Assembly: GCF_000372725.1 (NCBI RefSeq)
Contig: NW_005196603.1
Location: 460,217 to 524,216, forward strand
Reading direction: 5' to 3'
DNA: 64,000 nt
From: Emiliania huxleyi CCMP1516
Taxonomy: Eukaryota; Haptophyta; Isochrysidales; Noelaerhabdaceae
A model generated the notes under the pieces. That model had not been told where the DNA came from, did not search any database, and saw nothing but the letters and a program-made list of their open reading frames with translations. Below are positions 29,348-37,822 of the stretch, piece by piece (positions within the stretch are counted from its first letter, which is position 1; every line of letters begins with the position of its first letter). The position numbers were made by a program, and so were the translations under genes.

Positions 29348-29824
29348 ATGTCCAAACCGCCGCGCCGCCGCTCGCGCCGCCTCGCCTCCGCCTCGACCGC
29401 CGCTCCCTCGCCAGACGCGCCGCCGCCCGCCCGCTTGCTCGACCTCCCCAGGGAGCTCCTCGAGCGCGCCCTCTCTCGCTGCGACAGCCCCGCCGACATC
29501 GCTCGCGCCGCGGCCGTCTCGCTCCTCTTCCACGCCTCGCTCGCGGAGCAGGGCATCCGCTTGTGGGCGCAAGGGCGCGGCTACGAGCTGCTGGCACAGC
29601 CAGAGGGCGAGGGCTGCTTCGTGCGGTGGCTGTGCTTTGCCGCGCTCCTGCGCGAGTCCAACACGCCGGCGAGGGCGGCAGCAGGCGGTCGGCACAGCGT
29701 ATTTTACGAGCTCTTTTCACGCGTGCTTTTGCCCACTCCGCGCCGCGATGCGCCCCCTCCCCCTCGCTTTTGCAAAATCCTGCAAAGGTGGGGACGTGTC
29801 TGTCCTCGACCCAGCCCTAGCTAG
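29348..29824 (+). pseudogene. Truncated F-box/RCC1 paralogue (copy C), F-box part only
   Basis: Starts MSKPPRRRSRR and follows copy B closely through the F-box-like region (LLDLPRELLERALSRCD) to about residue 118 (AGGRHS), where RCC1 repeats should begin. From about 29697 the sequence is unrelated and stops after 158 codons. The propeller is missing. It could still make a propeller-less protein, but truncation is the simplest reading. Confidence 0.7.
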
Positions 29825-29872
29825 GCATGCATTCTGTGGTTTCTGTTTTACTCCTACCTGCGTGTGGCAAGT

Positions 29873-30718
29873 ATGAAATCACCGTCGAGGACTAGTCGGC
29901 CGTCCGCTACCCTGCGCAATCGAATAATGCTTCGCGCCTTGATACTATCCAGCCTCCTCGCGGCCTCGGCGCGCGCGGCCTGCCCCACCTCGGCTGGCGA
30001 CCCGATCACGACGTTCGACGGCGTCTCGACCCGCTACTGGCTTCCGAACGGCACCGAGACAGAGCTCTTCCGCTTGGGCGACATTGCTCTCGTGGGCACC
30101 GCCGGCCCGACGCCTGGCTACAATGAGTCCTTCGGCGAGTGGCTTCACGCCGTGCGGCTGATCAAAGAGGGGTCGGCCATTCTACACGTCGCCGTCAACC
30201 ACACCGTTCGTCTCAACGAACCGCGCAACAACATGACCGCACTGCGCGCCCTGGCCGTCCGGCTTGCTGGAGCGGCACTGAATGGGTCCGGCAAGGAGGA
30301 GAGTGGAGGCGTATCCGTGTCGGTCGAGCTGGACTTGACGCACGCGGTCCCAGTCGAAAACCTCCGTGTAGCCGTTGGTGACCAGCTCGGACTCGTGATT
30401 CGCTCCTCTGTGGCGCGCAAGTTTGCAGACAAGGCGGAGCAGGCCAAGCACATCCACCTCGACCTCGAGTGGACGCACATCGCGCGCAGGGAGGAGGCGC
30501 GCGGCGTGCTGCCCGAGATCTGGGGCCTTGCGCCAATATCAGCGGCGACCAAGACCATGCTACATCCACCTTCCGGCCGCCGCTTGAACGACGAGGACTG
30601 CCCGCCCGAATCCAGCTCTCAGCGGGGAAGCACGTGCTGCTGCGACTTTTGCTGCTTTGGCACCTGCCCTAACCCGGACTATTTCGCCGGCACATTGCCC
30701 ATCTGCTGCGGCCGCTGA
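29873..30718 (+). CDS. Secreted protein with Cys-rich C-terminus, family not recognised
   Basis: 281 residues from ATG 29873; ATG 29927 would start directly with the signal peptide (LRALILSSLLAASARAACP) and is equally plausible. After cleavage comes a segment DPITTFDGVSTRYWLPNG, then about 180 residues with beta-strand character and several N-glycosylation sequons (NGT, NES, NHT, NMT, NGS). The end is Cys-rich (GSTCCCDFCCFGTCPNP ... CCGR). A cell-surface or secreted role is inference. It lies just downstream of the truncated RCC1 copy C. Confidence 0.75.
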   Translation: MKSPSRTSRPSATLRNRIMLRALILSSLLAASARAACPTSAGDPITTFDGVSTRYWLPNGTETELFRLGDIALVGTAGPTPGYNESFGEWLHAVRLIKEGSAILHVAVNHTVRLNEPRNNMTALRALAVRLAGAALNGSGKEESGGVSVSVELDLTHAVPVENLRVAVGDQLGLVIRSSVARKFADKAEQAKHIHLDLEWTHIARREEARGVLPEIWGLAPISAATKTMLHPPSGRRLNDEDCPPESSSQRGSTCCCDFCCFGTCPNPDYFAGTLPICCGR

Positions 30719-31481
30719 GAAGCGCTGCTCGACGAGCACCACTTGACAGTGCACTGTGGGCGATAAAATACGGTGACCGCTATTACGTCTGGTTCTGGGC
30801 GATGGTGATGGGGATGTGGATGTGGGAGCAGTACATGTATTTGAGATGGTAGCCGTGAGCAGATCGCGTCGCAAGTGGCAAAGAGGCTGTCTTGCACTGC
30901 TGCAGTATCCATAACTGAGCCGGTAGGTCCGAGCCCCCCACGCGCCCCAGGCAGTGAGTGTGCACGGTAGAGCCGTAGGTTCGTTGTGTTTGAGCCATCA
31001 GATCCCCCAAGGTCGACGACCCCGCTCAGCCATGGTATCCGATACCTGGTACACACAGGCCGTCACGCCTCTACTCGGCGGCCAAGACGAAAGAAAACAA
31101 GTTTGCCCCGGACTCCGGCTCGGCCGACCCCCCTCAAACTCAGTTGCTACTCCCCGCGCCTGCGCCCCTCTAGAGTGTCGCCGATCAGCGCGGCGAACGC
31201 CGAGCCGGGCCGCCGCATCAGAGCAAGCTGCCACGGCCGACCGATTCGCCTTGGCGGTCGCCGCCTCCACCCCCCCCCCCCCCCCACAGCAGCCTCCGCC
31301 GCAGCCTCGGCGGTCGCCACCTCGGCGACAGCCTCAGCCAACGCAGCCTCGTCCTCTGCCGCCTCCACCGCCACTGCTGCCGCGCCCACCCTCGGGCTCG
31401 GCCCCGCCGAACCGAATCCTCTCCTCGTTGAGAGTGCCGCGAGAAGTCTGAGCATCCCCTCCTTGTCCAACTGCGCGAACC
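30719..31481. other. Intergenic, includes conserved tail of the RCC1 family
   Basis: Most of this has no signal. The last part (about 31400-31481) on the minus strand follows the RCC1 copy D stop codon and matches the 3' flank of copies A and B, in a conserved alternative frame (AQLDKEGM, RRGFGSA). Confidence 0.5.
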
Positions 31482-32921
31482 TCACTGCCCCGGCGCCCAC
31501 GCCTCGATCTTCTTGGGCAGCAGCTGGTTCGACAGGTCCTCTCCGTGGCCTAGGCAGCCGCGGCGGCCCTCGCCCCAGGAGAAGACGGCGCCGTCGGCGG
31601 TGCGGGCGAGGCTGTGTTCGCCTCCAGCCGACACAGCGACGACGCGCTGGTCAGCCAAGGCCTCGACCTTCTTGGGCAGCAGTTGCTCCTGCTCGTCGCC
31701 GTGGCCCAGATTGCCGTAGGTTCCACCGCCCCAGCTCCAGACGGCGCCGTCGGCGGTGAGGGCGAGGCCCTGGAAGGATCCAGCCGACACAGCGACGGCG
31801 CGCTGGCCGGCAAAGGCCTCGACCTTCTTGGGCAGCAGCTGGCGCTGCTGGTCGCCGTGGCCCAGCTGGCCGTGGCCTCCATTGCCCCAGCTCCAGACAG
31901 CGCCGTCGGCGGTGAGGGCGAGGCTGTGCAGGTAACCAGCCGACACAGCGATGGCCCGCTGCCCCGCCAACGCCTCGATCTTCTTGGGCAGCAGCAGGTT
32001 CTGCTGGTCGCCGTGGCCCAGCTTGCCTAAGTCTCCCCAGCCCCAGCTCCAGACACTGCCGTCAGCGGTGAGGGCGAGGCTGTGGTATCCCCCAGCCGAC
32101 ACAGCGAGGACGCGCTGGTCAGCAAAGGCCTCCACCTTCTTCGGCAGCAGCTGGTTCTGCTGGTCGCCGTGGCCCAGCGGGCATTCGCCTCCATTGCCCC
32201 AGCTCCAGAGGGCTCCGTCAGCGGTGAGGGCGAGGCTGTGGTATGTTCCCGCCGACACAGCGACCGCGCGCTGGTCAGCAAAGGCCTCGACCTTCTTCGG
32301 CAGCAGCTGGTCCTGATCGTCGCCGTGGCCCAGGCTGCCCAATAATGCCCCAAAGGAGCCACTGCCCCAGCTCCAGACAGCTCCGTCGGCGGCGAGGGCA
32401 AGGCTGTGGCCTGTTCCCGCCGACACGCTCACGGCGCGCTCGCCGCCCAGCGTCGAAGGGAGGCGTGTCGGCGTGTTGAGCCGCGTCACGCCCTCGCCGT
32501 GGCCGAGGAGCCCTGGGACGGTTTCCGCTGAGCCGCACGACGAGGGCCGCCCCTCGCCAACGATGAAGAGGCTGTGCCAATTGCCTGCCGCCGCCCTAGC
32601 CGGCGGGTTGGACTCGCGCAGCAGCGCAGCGAAGCACAGCCACCGCACGGCGCAGCCCTCGTCCTCTGGCTGCGCCGGCAGCTCGAAGCCGCGCTCTCGC
32701 GCCCACAAGCGGATGCCCTCCAGTGCAAGCGAGGCGTGGAAGAGCAGCGAGACGGCCGCGACGCGAGCGATGTGGGCGGGGTCGCAGCGAGAGATGACGC
32801 GCGCGAGAAGCTCAAGGGGCAGGTCGGTGAGGCGGGCGGGCGGCGGCGTGCTTTGCGAGGAAGCGACGGAGGAGGCGGGGAAGCGGCGCGAGCGGCGCGA
32901 GCGGCGCGGCGGGGTGGACAT
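31482..32921 (-). CDS. F-box-like / RCC1-repeat protein (copy D)
   Basis: 479 residues, one exon. Start ATG 32921 follows CTTTTCTTTTCCTCGCG on the coding strand. The N-terminus is Arg/Ser-rich, then an F-box-like segment (ARLTDLPLELLARVISRCD) and seven RCC1 repeats. One blade has a four-residue insertion (GALLGSLGHGDDQ). Ends KKIEAWAPGQ. It is in opposite orientation to copies B, C and E, so the cluster arose by more than simple tandem duplication. Confidence 0.9.
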   Translation of the reverse strand: MSTPPRRSRRSRRFPASSVASSQSTPPPARLTDLPLELLARVISRCDPAHIARVAAVSLLFHASLALEGIRLWARERGFELPAQPEDEGCAVRWLCFAALLRESNPPARAAAGNWHSLFIVGEGRPSSCGSAETVPGLLGHGEGVTRLNTPTRLPSTLGGERAVSVSAGTGHSLALAADGAVWSWGSGSFGALLGSLGHGDDQDQLLPKKVEAFADQRAVAVSAGTYHSLALTADGALWSWGNGGECPLGHGDQQNQLLPKKVEAFADQRVLAVSAGGYHSLALTADGSVWSWGWGDLGKLGHGDQQNLLLPKKIEALAGQRAIAVSAGYLHSLALTADGAVWSWGNGGHGQLGHGDQQRQLLPKKVEAFAGQRAVAVSAGSFQGLALTADGAVWSWGGGTYGNLGHGDEQEQLLPKKVEALADQRVVAVSAGGEHSLARTADGAVFSWGEGRRGCLGHGEDLSNQLLPKKIEAWAPGQ

Positions 32922-33057
32922 CGCGAGGAAAAGAAAAGTCGTGTAGGAATCGTGTGTTTGGTGTCATGTTGTGTGTGCCTTCGCTTGTTCCTATTAACAA
33001 CGAAGTCCAGCAGAAAGCCGCGAGATACTTTTTTTATCCTTTGGCCGCGTTGGGTAG

Positions 33058-33375
33058 GCCGGTGAGATTGCTAGAGGTGGAGCAAGCTGCTCTAGCCTCA
33101 CATGTCACTTCCTGTCGTCTGTTGTTTGAGTTGTGCCCTTGTTTGTGCCCTTGGCACCGTGGAGTGCTGGGGGTGGCGACAGGGAGGATGTGGCCCTGAG
33201 TTATGTGTACGCCGACTCAGGGTGTGTGGCAGCCAGCTGGCTGTGTGTCTTGTGAGCCTGTTTGTGTCTGTGTGTCGCTCGTGCGTGTCGTCATCATCTG
33301 TCCAGCGTCCACCCATACCGCGTTGGTGTCCAGTCCGAGCCTGGCTGTTCTTCACCTTTCTACCTACCTACTGTT
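33058..33375 (+). mobile_element. SINE-like repeat R2, copy 2
   Basis: Full-length, from GATTGCTAGAGG to the CTACCTACCTACTG tail. Directly upstream is the word CCTTTGGCCGCGTTGGGTAG, which also occurs at 12189-12208 next to R3. Confidence 0.85.
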
Positions 33376-33510
33376 GGGTAGCGACAGTCGGGGGGGCGCC
33401 GCTGCTCGGCCAGCGAGTCGTGGTCGGCGGGCTCTCCTCCCGCCCCGCCCGCGCTAAACGGGCAGCGGGCGTGGCGCGGAGCTTCGAGGGCGGGCGGTAC
33501 GCTGTAGGGC

Positions 33511-34530
33511 GGCGGGCGGGTCAACGCGACGTACGAGAGAGACGAGGTGAGCGGCCTCGCGCTGCTGATGAACGCCGCCCGCTACGGCCATGAGCGGGTG
33601 GTCGAGTTGTTGCTGCGTCACGGCGCGGAGATCAACCTGCAGAACAGCAGCGGCTGCACCGTGCTGATGATCGCCGCCCAGGATGGCCACGAGCGGTTGG
33701 TCGACCTACTGATTCGGCACGGCGCGGAGATCAACCAGCAGAGCAGCGACGGCTGCACCGCGCTGATGCTCGCCGCCTTCTTCAACCACCCCGCCGTCGT
33801 GCGACGCTTGCTGCGGGCGGGCGCAGCTGCTGCGGCGCGCAATGTTGACGGCAAGACAGCGCTGCAGATGGCCAAGGAAAAGGGCCACACCGAGTGCTTG
33901 TGCGCCCTCGAGGAGCATGCGGCAGCGGAGGCGGCGGCTGCGAAGGCGGCGAGGGGGGCGGCGGAGGCGGAGGCGGCGGAGGCGAGGGAGGCGGAGAGAG
34001 CGGCGGCAGAGGCGGAGGCGGCGCGGCATGCCGAGGCGCTGCTGGCAGAGGAGGAGGCGGAGAAGGAGGCAGGGCGCGCGAAGGAGAGCAAGAAGGGGAA
34101 GAAGAAGAAGAAGAAGGGGAAGGGCGGCGGGGGCGGCGCGGGGCCGTCGCAGGAGCCCGAGGATGAGGCAGCGCTGGCGGCTGGAGAGGAGGCGGAGTTG
34201 GCGGCGGCGCTAGAGGAGAGCGCGAGGCTGGAGGAGGAGAGGCGGGCGCCCGACGAGCAAGTGTCGTCCTCTTCGGCTGCAGAGAGGCCGCCTCCGGTGG
34301 AGGAGGAGGAGCCGCCGGCCGACTTCATTTGCCCGATCACAACCGAGGTGATGAGCGACCCGGTGACGGCGGCGGATGGGCACTCATACGAGCGTTCAGC
34401 GATCGAGCGCTGGCTCGCGACCAAGTCGACAAGCCCTCTTACGGGCGAGGAGCTCGAATTCACTCGGCTCTTCCCAAACCACACACTCCGCCGGATGATC
34501 CGACAGTGGCAAGAAGCCGCTCGCGCCTGA
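33511..34530 (+). CDS. Ankyrin-repeat protein with C-terminal U-box (putative E3 ubiquitin ligase)
   Basis: Exon open from about 33511 (after an acceptor-like CGCTGTAG); the first in-frame ATG is 33568. The frame upstream (VNATYERDEVSGLALL) already reads as an ankyrin repeat, so a 5' exon is missing from my model. Three to four ankyrin repeats, an Ala/Glu coiled coil, a Lys/Gly linker (KKGKKKKKKGKGGGGG), then a U-box: FICPITTEVMSDPVTAADGHSYERSAIERWL ending near residue 320. (In shorter pieces: CPITTEVMSDPV and GHSYERSAIERW.) U-boxes recruit E2 enzymes without zinc. It is a paralogue of the gene at 9200-10471, which carries a RING there. Confidence 0.85.
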   Translation, partial: GGRVNATYERDEVSGLALLMNAARYGHERVVELLLRHGAEINLQNSSGCTVLMIAAQDGHERLVDLLIRHGAEINQQSSDGCTALMLAAFFNHPAVVRRLLRAGAAAAARNVDGKTALQMAKEKGHTECLCALEEHAAAEAAAAKAARGAAEAEAAEAREAERAAAEAEAARHAEALLAEEEAEKEAGRAKESKKGKKKKKKGKGGGGGAGPSQEPEDEAALAAGEEAELAAALEESARLEEERRAPDEQVSSSSAAERPPPVEEEEPPADFICPITTEVMSDPVTAADGHSYERSAIERWLATKSTSPLTGEELEFTRLFPNHTLRRMIRQWQEAARA

Positions 34531-34887
34531 CACGCTTGTGGCGGGCTGGGGCGGACTGAAGTCACTGGTCAAATCTCAAATCGTTGAGTCGCCGACCACA
34601 CCCACAAAGAACCCTGCACAAAGACCGCAGGGCGGGGACCTGTTCCTTTTTACCCATCTCCTAGTAGACTGCCGGTTTTATTTATTTATTTATGAAGCTT
34701 CCCCGTGCGCGGGTTACCCCGCACACGGGTCAGCCTGCCAGCCACGTATCCACGCAAGCGTGGTCCGCGCGCATGGCATACAGGCGTCCGCCAGACAGCG
34801 CAGAGGCTAGGCGACCGGGGAAGGACTAGCTCAAGGGCAACATGCTACTCGAGTAGAAAGAGAACTCGTGTTCACGGGCCTCTCGCG
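34531..34887. other. Intergenic; nothing identified
   Basis: Contains a TTTA repeat at 34677-34694 and the word TGAAGCTTCCCCGTG shared with 10554. No gene. Confidence 0.5.
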
Positions 34888-36303
34888 ATGTCTGCCCCGC
34901 GGCGCCGCTCGCGCCGCCTCGCCTCCTCCGCCTCCGCCGCGCCCTCGCCAGACACGCCGCCGCCCGCCCGCCTCCTCGACCTCCCCACCGACCTCCTCGT
35001 GCGCGTCGTCTCTCGCTGCGACCCCGTCGACATCGCTCGCGTCGCGGCCGTCTCGCTGCTCTTCCACGCCTCGCTCGCGAGGGAGGGCATCCGCTTGCGG
35101 GCGCAAGAGCGCGGCTTCGAGCTGCCGGCGCAGCCAGAGGGCGAGGGCTGCGCCGTGCGGTGGCTGTGCTTGTCTGCGCTGCTGCGCGAGTCCAACCCGC
35201 CGGCGAGGGTGGCGGCCGGCGAACGGCACAGCCTCTTCATCGTTGGCGAGGGGCGGCTCTCGTCGTGCGGCTGTGCTCACGTCCCAGGCCTGCTTGGCCA
35301 CGGCGAGGGCGTGACGCGGCTCAACACGCCTACGCGCCTCCCTTCTTCGCTGGGTGAGCGCGCCGTAAGCGTGTCGGCTGGAGACGCGCACAACCTCGCC
35401 CTCACCGCCGACGGAGCTGTCTGGAGCTGGGGCTATGGAGTCTGCGGCCGGTTGGGCCACGGCGACGAGCAGAGCCAGCTGCTGCCGAAGAAGGTCGAGG
35501 CCTTGGTTGCCCAGCGCGTCATCGCCGTGTCGGCTGGAGTCATGCATAGCCTCGCCCTCACCGCCGACGGAGCCGTCTGGAGCTGGGGCAATGGAGCCTT
35601 TGGCCGGTTGGGCCACGGCGACCAGGAGGACCAGCTGCTGCCGAAGAAGGTCGAGGCCTTGGTTGACCAGCGCGTCGTCGCCGTGTCGGCTGGAGGCATC
35701 CACAGCCTCGCCCTCACCGCCGACGGCGCCGTCTGGAGCTGGGGCGATGGAGACTACGGCAAGCTGGGCCACGGCGACGAGCAGCGCCAACTGCTGCCCA
35801 AGAAGGTCGAGGCCTTCGCTGGGCGGCGCGTCATCGCTGTGTCGGCTGGATATAGCCACAGCCTCGCCCTCACCGCCGACGGAGCTGTCTGGAGCTGGGG
35901 CAACAGCTACTTTGGCCGGCTGGGCCACGGCGACCAGCAGAACCAGCTGCTTCCCAAGAAGGTCGAGGCCTTTGCTGGGCAGCGCGTCGTCGCTGTGTCG
36001 GCAGGAGCGTACCACAGCCTCGCCCTCTCCGCCGACGGCGCCGTCCGGAGCTGGGGTCGTGGACGCTTTGGCATGTTGGGCCACGGCGACCAGCAGGAAC
36101 AGCTGCTGCCCAAGAAGGTCGAGGCGTTGGCGGGACAGTGCGTCGTCGCTGTGTCGGCGGGAGGCAACCACAACCTCGCCATCACCGCCGACGGCGGCGT
36201 CTTTACTTGGGGCAAGGGCGAACACGGCTGCTTAGGCCACGGAGAGGACGAGTCGAACCAGCTGCTGCCCAAGAAGGTCGAGGTGTGGGCGCAGGGGCGC
36301 TGA
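34888..36303 (+). CDS. F-box-like / RCC1-repeat protein (copy E)
   Basis: 471 residues from ATG 34888 (CTCGCGATGTCTGCC, the same CTCGCG-ATG context as copies C and D). F-box-like region ARLLDLPTDLLVRVVSRCD, then seven RCC1 repeats ending GHGEDESNQLLPKKVEVW. All blades are intact. Unlike copies A, B and D, the sequence after its stop codon does not carry the conserved alternative-frame tail. Confidence 0.9.
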   Translation: MSAPRRRSRRLASSASAAPSPDTPPPARLLDLPTDLLVRVVSRCDPVDIARVAAVSLLFHASLAREGIRLRAQERGFELPAQPEGEGCAVRWLCLSALLRESNPPARVAAGERHSLFIVGEGRLSSCGCAHVPGLLGHGEGVTRLNTPTRLPSSLGERAVSVSAGDAHNLALTADGAVWSWGYGVCGRLGHGDEQSQLLPKKVEALVAQRVIAVSAGVMHSLALTADGAVWSWGNGAFGRLGHGDQEDQLLPKKVEALVDQRVVAVSAGGIHSLALTADGAVWSWGDGDYGKLGHGDEQRQLLPKKVEAFAGRRVIAVSAGYSHSLALTADGAVWSWGNSYFGRLGHGDQQNQLLPKKVEAFAGQRVVAVSAGAYHSLALSADGAVRSWGRGRFGMLGHGDQQEQLLPKKVEALAGQCVVAVSAGGNHNLAITADGGVFTWGKGEHGCLGHGEDESNQLLPKKVEVWAQGR

Positions 36304-36365
36304 AGAGTGCTTGAGTACGACGTTCACCTTCTCAGAATTCTTTTTTACAGCGGCCTGCTCCTGCT

Positions 36366-36430
36366 CTCCTTAAAATCCCTGTGTGGTGGCGGCGTGCCGT
36401 CTTCCCACCCTTCTATTGGGCCGTCTGTTT
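36366..36430 (+). repeat. Short dispersed repeat, copy 1
   Basis: CTCCTTAAAATCCCTGTGTG plus GTGGCGGCGTGCCGTC, shared with 41247-41312. Confidence 0.75.
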
Positions 36431-36524
36431 TATTTTTTGTGCAGGTGTGAACAGCAGCTCCTGACCACGGCGCCGCAGGCGCCTGTAGTATGTTGATAGG
36501 TCCCCCTCAAAGCTCACAGGTCTT

Positions 36525-37700
36525 GAAAAAAAACTGTTCAGTTATCAAAGGCAAAACATGACGCTCTGCGGTTGGTGCACCCCTCACACTGACACTCCCC
36601 TCATCCCTTACCCTTGGCTGAGCACATCTACCTGCGAGCTAGTCTCTCCGCTTTCTCTCCCCTAGTCATCCGCCCGCGCCGCGCGCCATCTAATGGGCGT
36701 CTAGTGCAGCCACTGACGGCACTATTCCAAAGGAGCGGTCGATGCCTCGCCTAGAGTTCGGGTGGACTTGCGCACTGCTTAGCCCTGAGGGGGGAGTGTG
36801 TGTGAGGTGGTGTAATGTTGTCCCGTTTCAGGCGGCAGGTCAGGGGATTAGCCGGGAGGATTCGGCAGCTCAGCCGGGGGCTGAGCGTCTGCAGGCAGCC
36901 TTCCGCTCGCGCCGAAATTCACAGCCCTCCCGGGCCGACGGGGTGCTCCTTGGATCGGGCCCCGCTCCCCGCTTTTCCTGTACCTGGACTGTCCGGGTCA
37001 GGAGGGTGAGAGTATTGGGTGGGCGAGGGCAGTACATCTGGCGGGTGGCGATTGAGGGACAGCAAGTGGGTGTTGATTGGGGGGTCAATGGGCGCGCGGG
37101 CGGCGCTTCGTCCTGGGCGAGCAGGGGCAGTGGTTAGGAGTCTTGGGCCTGGAGATATGAGGATTGTCGAGATGTCATGCGAGAGCGGTAGGTGGGCTAG
37201 CGAGGCTGGAGAGTGGTGTCCGAGGGACAATCTATGGTGAGTCGTCAGTTGGGGCGCGAGACGCGCGGGATTCATTTTCATACAATATAGGGTGCGCTGA
37301 TTTGTGAGCTGAGCAATGCCTGCAGGGCTTGCGGCGGGGAGTGGGCGGCTTTGTTTTGGTCGAGTGGTCTGGGGTTCGAGCCCGGCCGGGCGAGTAGCGC
37401 GGAGCGCTCGCGGCGCAACGCGCGCGTGCGTGTGAGCGTGCAGGGAGCGAGCAGGTAGTGAGCAAGTGAGCGAGGGAGCGAGGGAGCGAGGAAGCGTGGG
37501 AGCGGCGCGCGAGCACCGGATTTTTTTGCTGTGCGAGTCGAGTTCGTGGCCGGTGCGCGGGAAGGAACTCCAACTCGCCGAAAACCCGCGCAACCGGCCG
37601 ATTGTACGACCGAGGTCGCTGATTATACGACCGGAGGTCGCAGAGCCTTGGCGACGCGACGCGCACGTCGCCAAGGAGTTCGTAAAATGTCAGAGTTTTT
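36525..37700 (+). mobile_element. 1.2 kb dispersed element, inverted-repeat arm B
   Basis: Reverse-orientation counterpart of 1644-2815. Relative to arm A it has a short internal duplication of the GTACGACCGAGGTCGCTGA segment near its palindromic end, and a different central tRNA-promoter-like section around 37371 (GGGGTTCGAGCCCGG). Confidence 0.75.
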
Positions 37701-37822
37701 TTTTCTCACAGGTCTTGAGGTCTTCCCGCGACACGAGCACACGACGCGCAGCGCAGGAGCCGGCTCCCGGCTCTCCGTTCTCCTTTTACGTTTGGGTGCG
37801 CCTGCCTGCACTAGAGTAGGCT

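Noticed and set aside
32486-32815. Frames inside RCC1 genes on the opposite strand (several over 300 codons)
   Set aside because: They are antisense images of the RCC1 repeats; the sense frames carry the HSLALTADGAVWSWG repeat.
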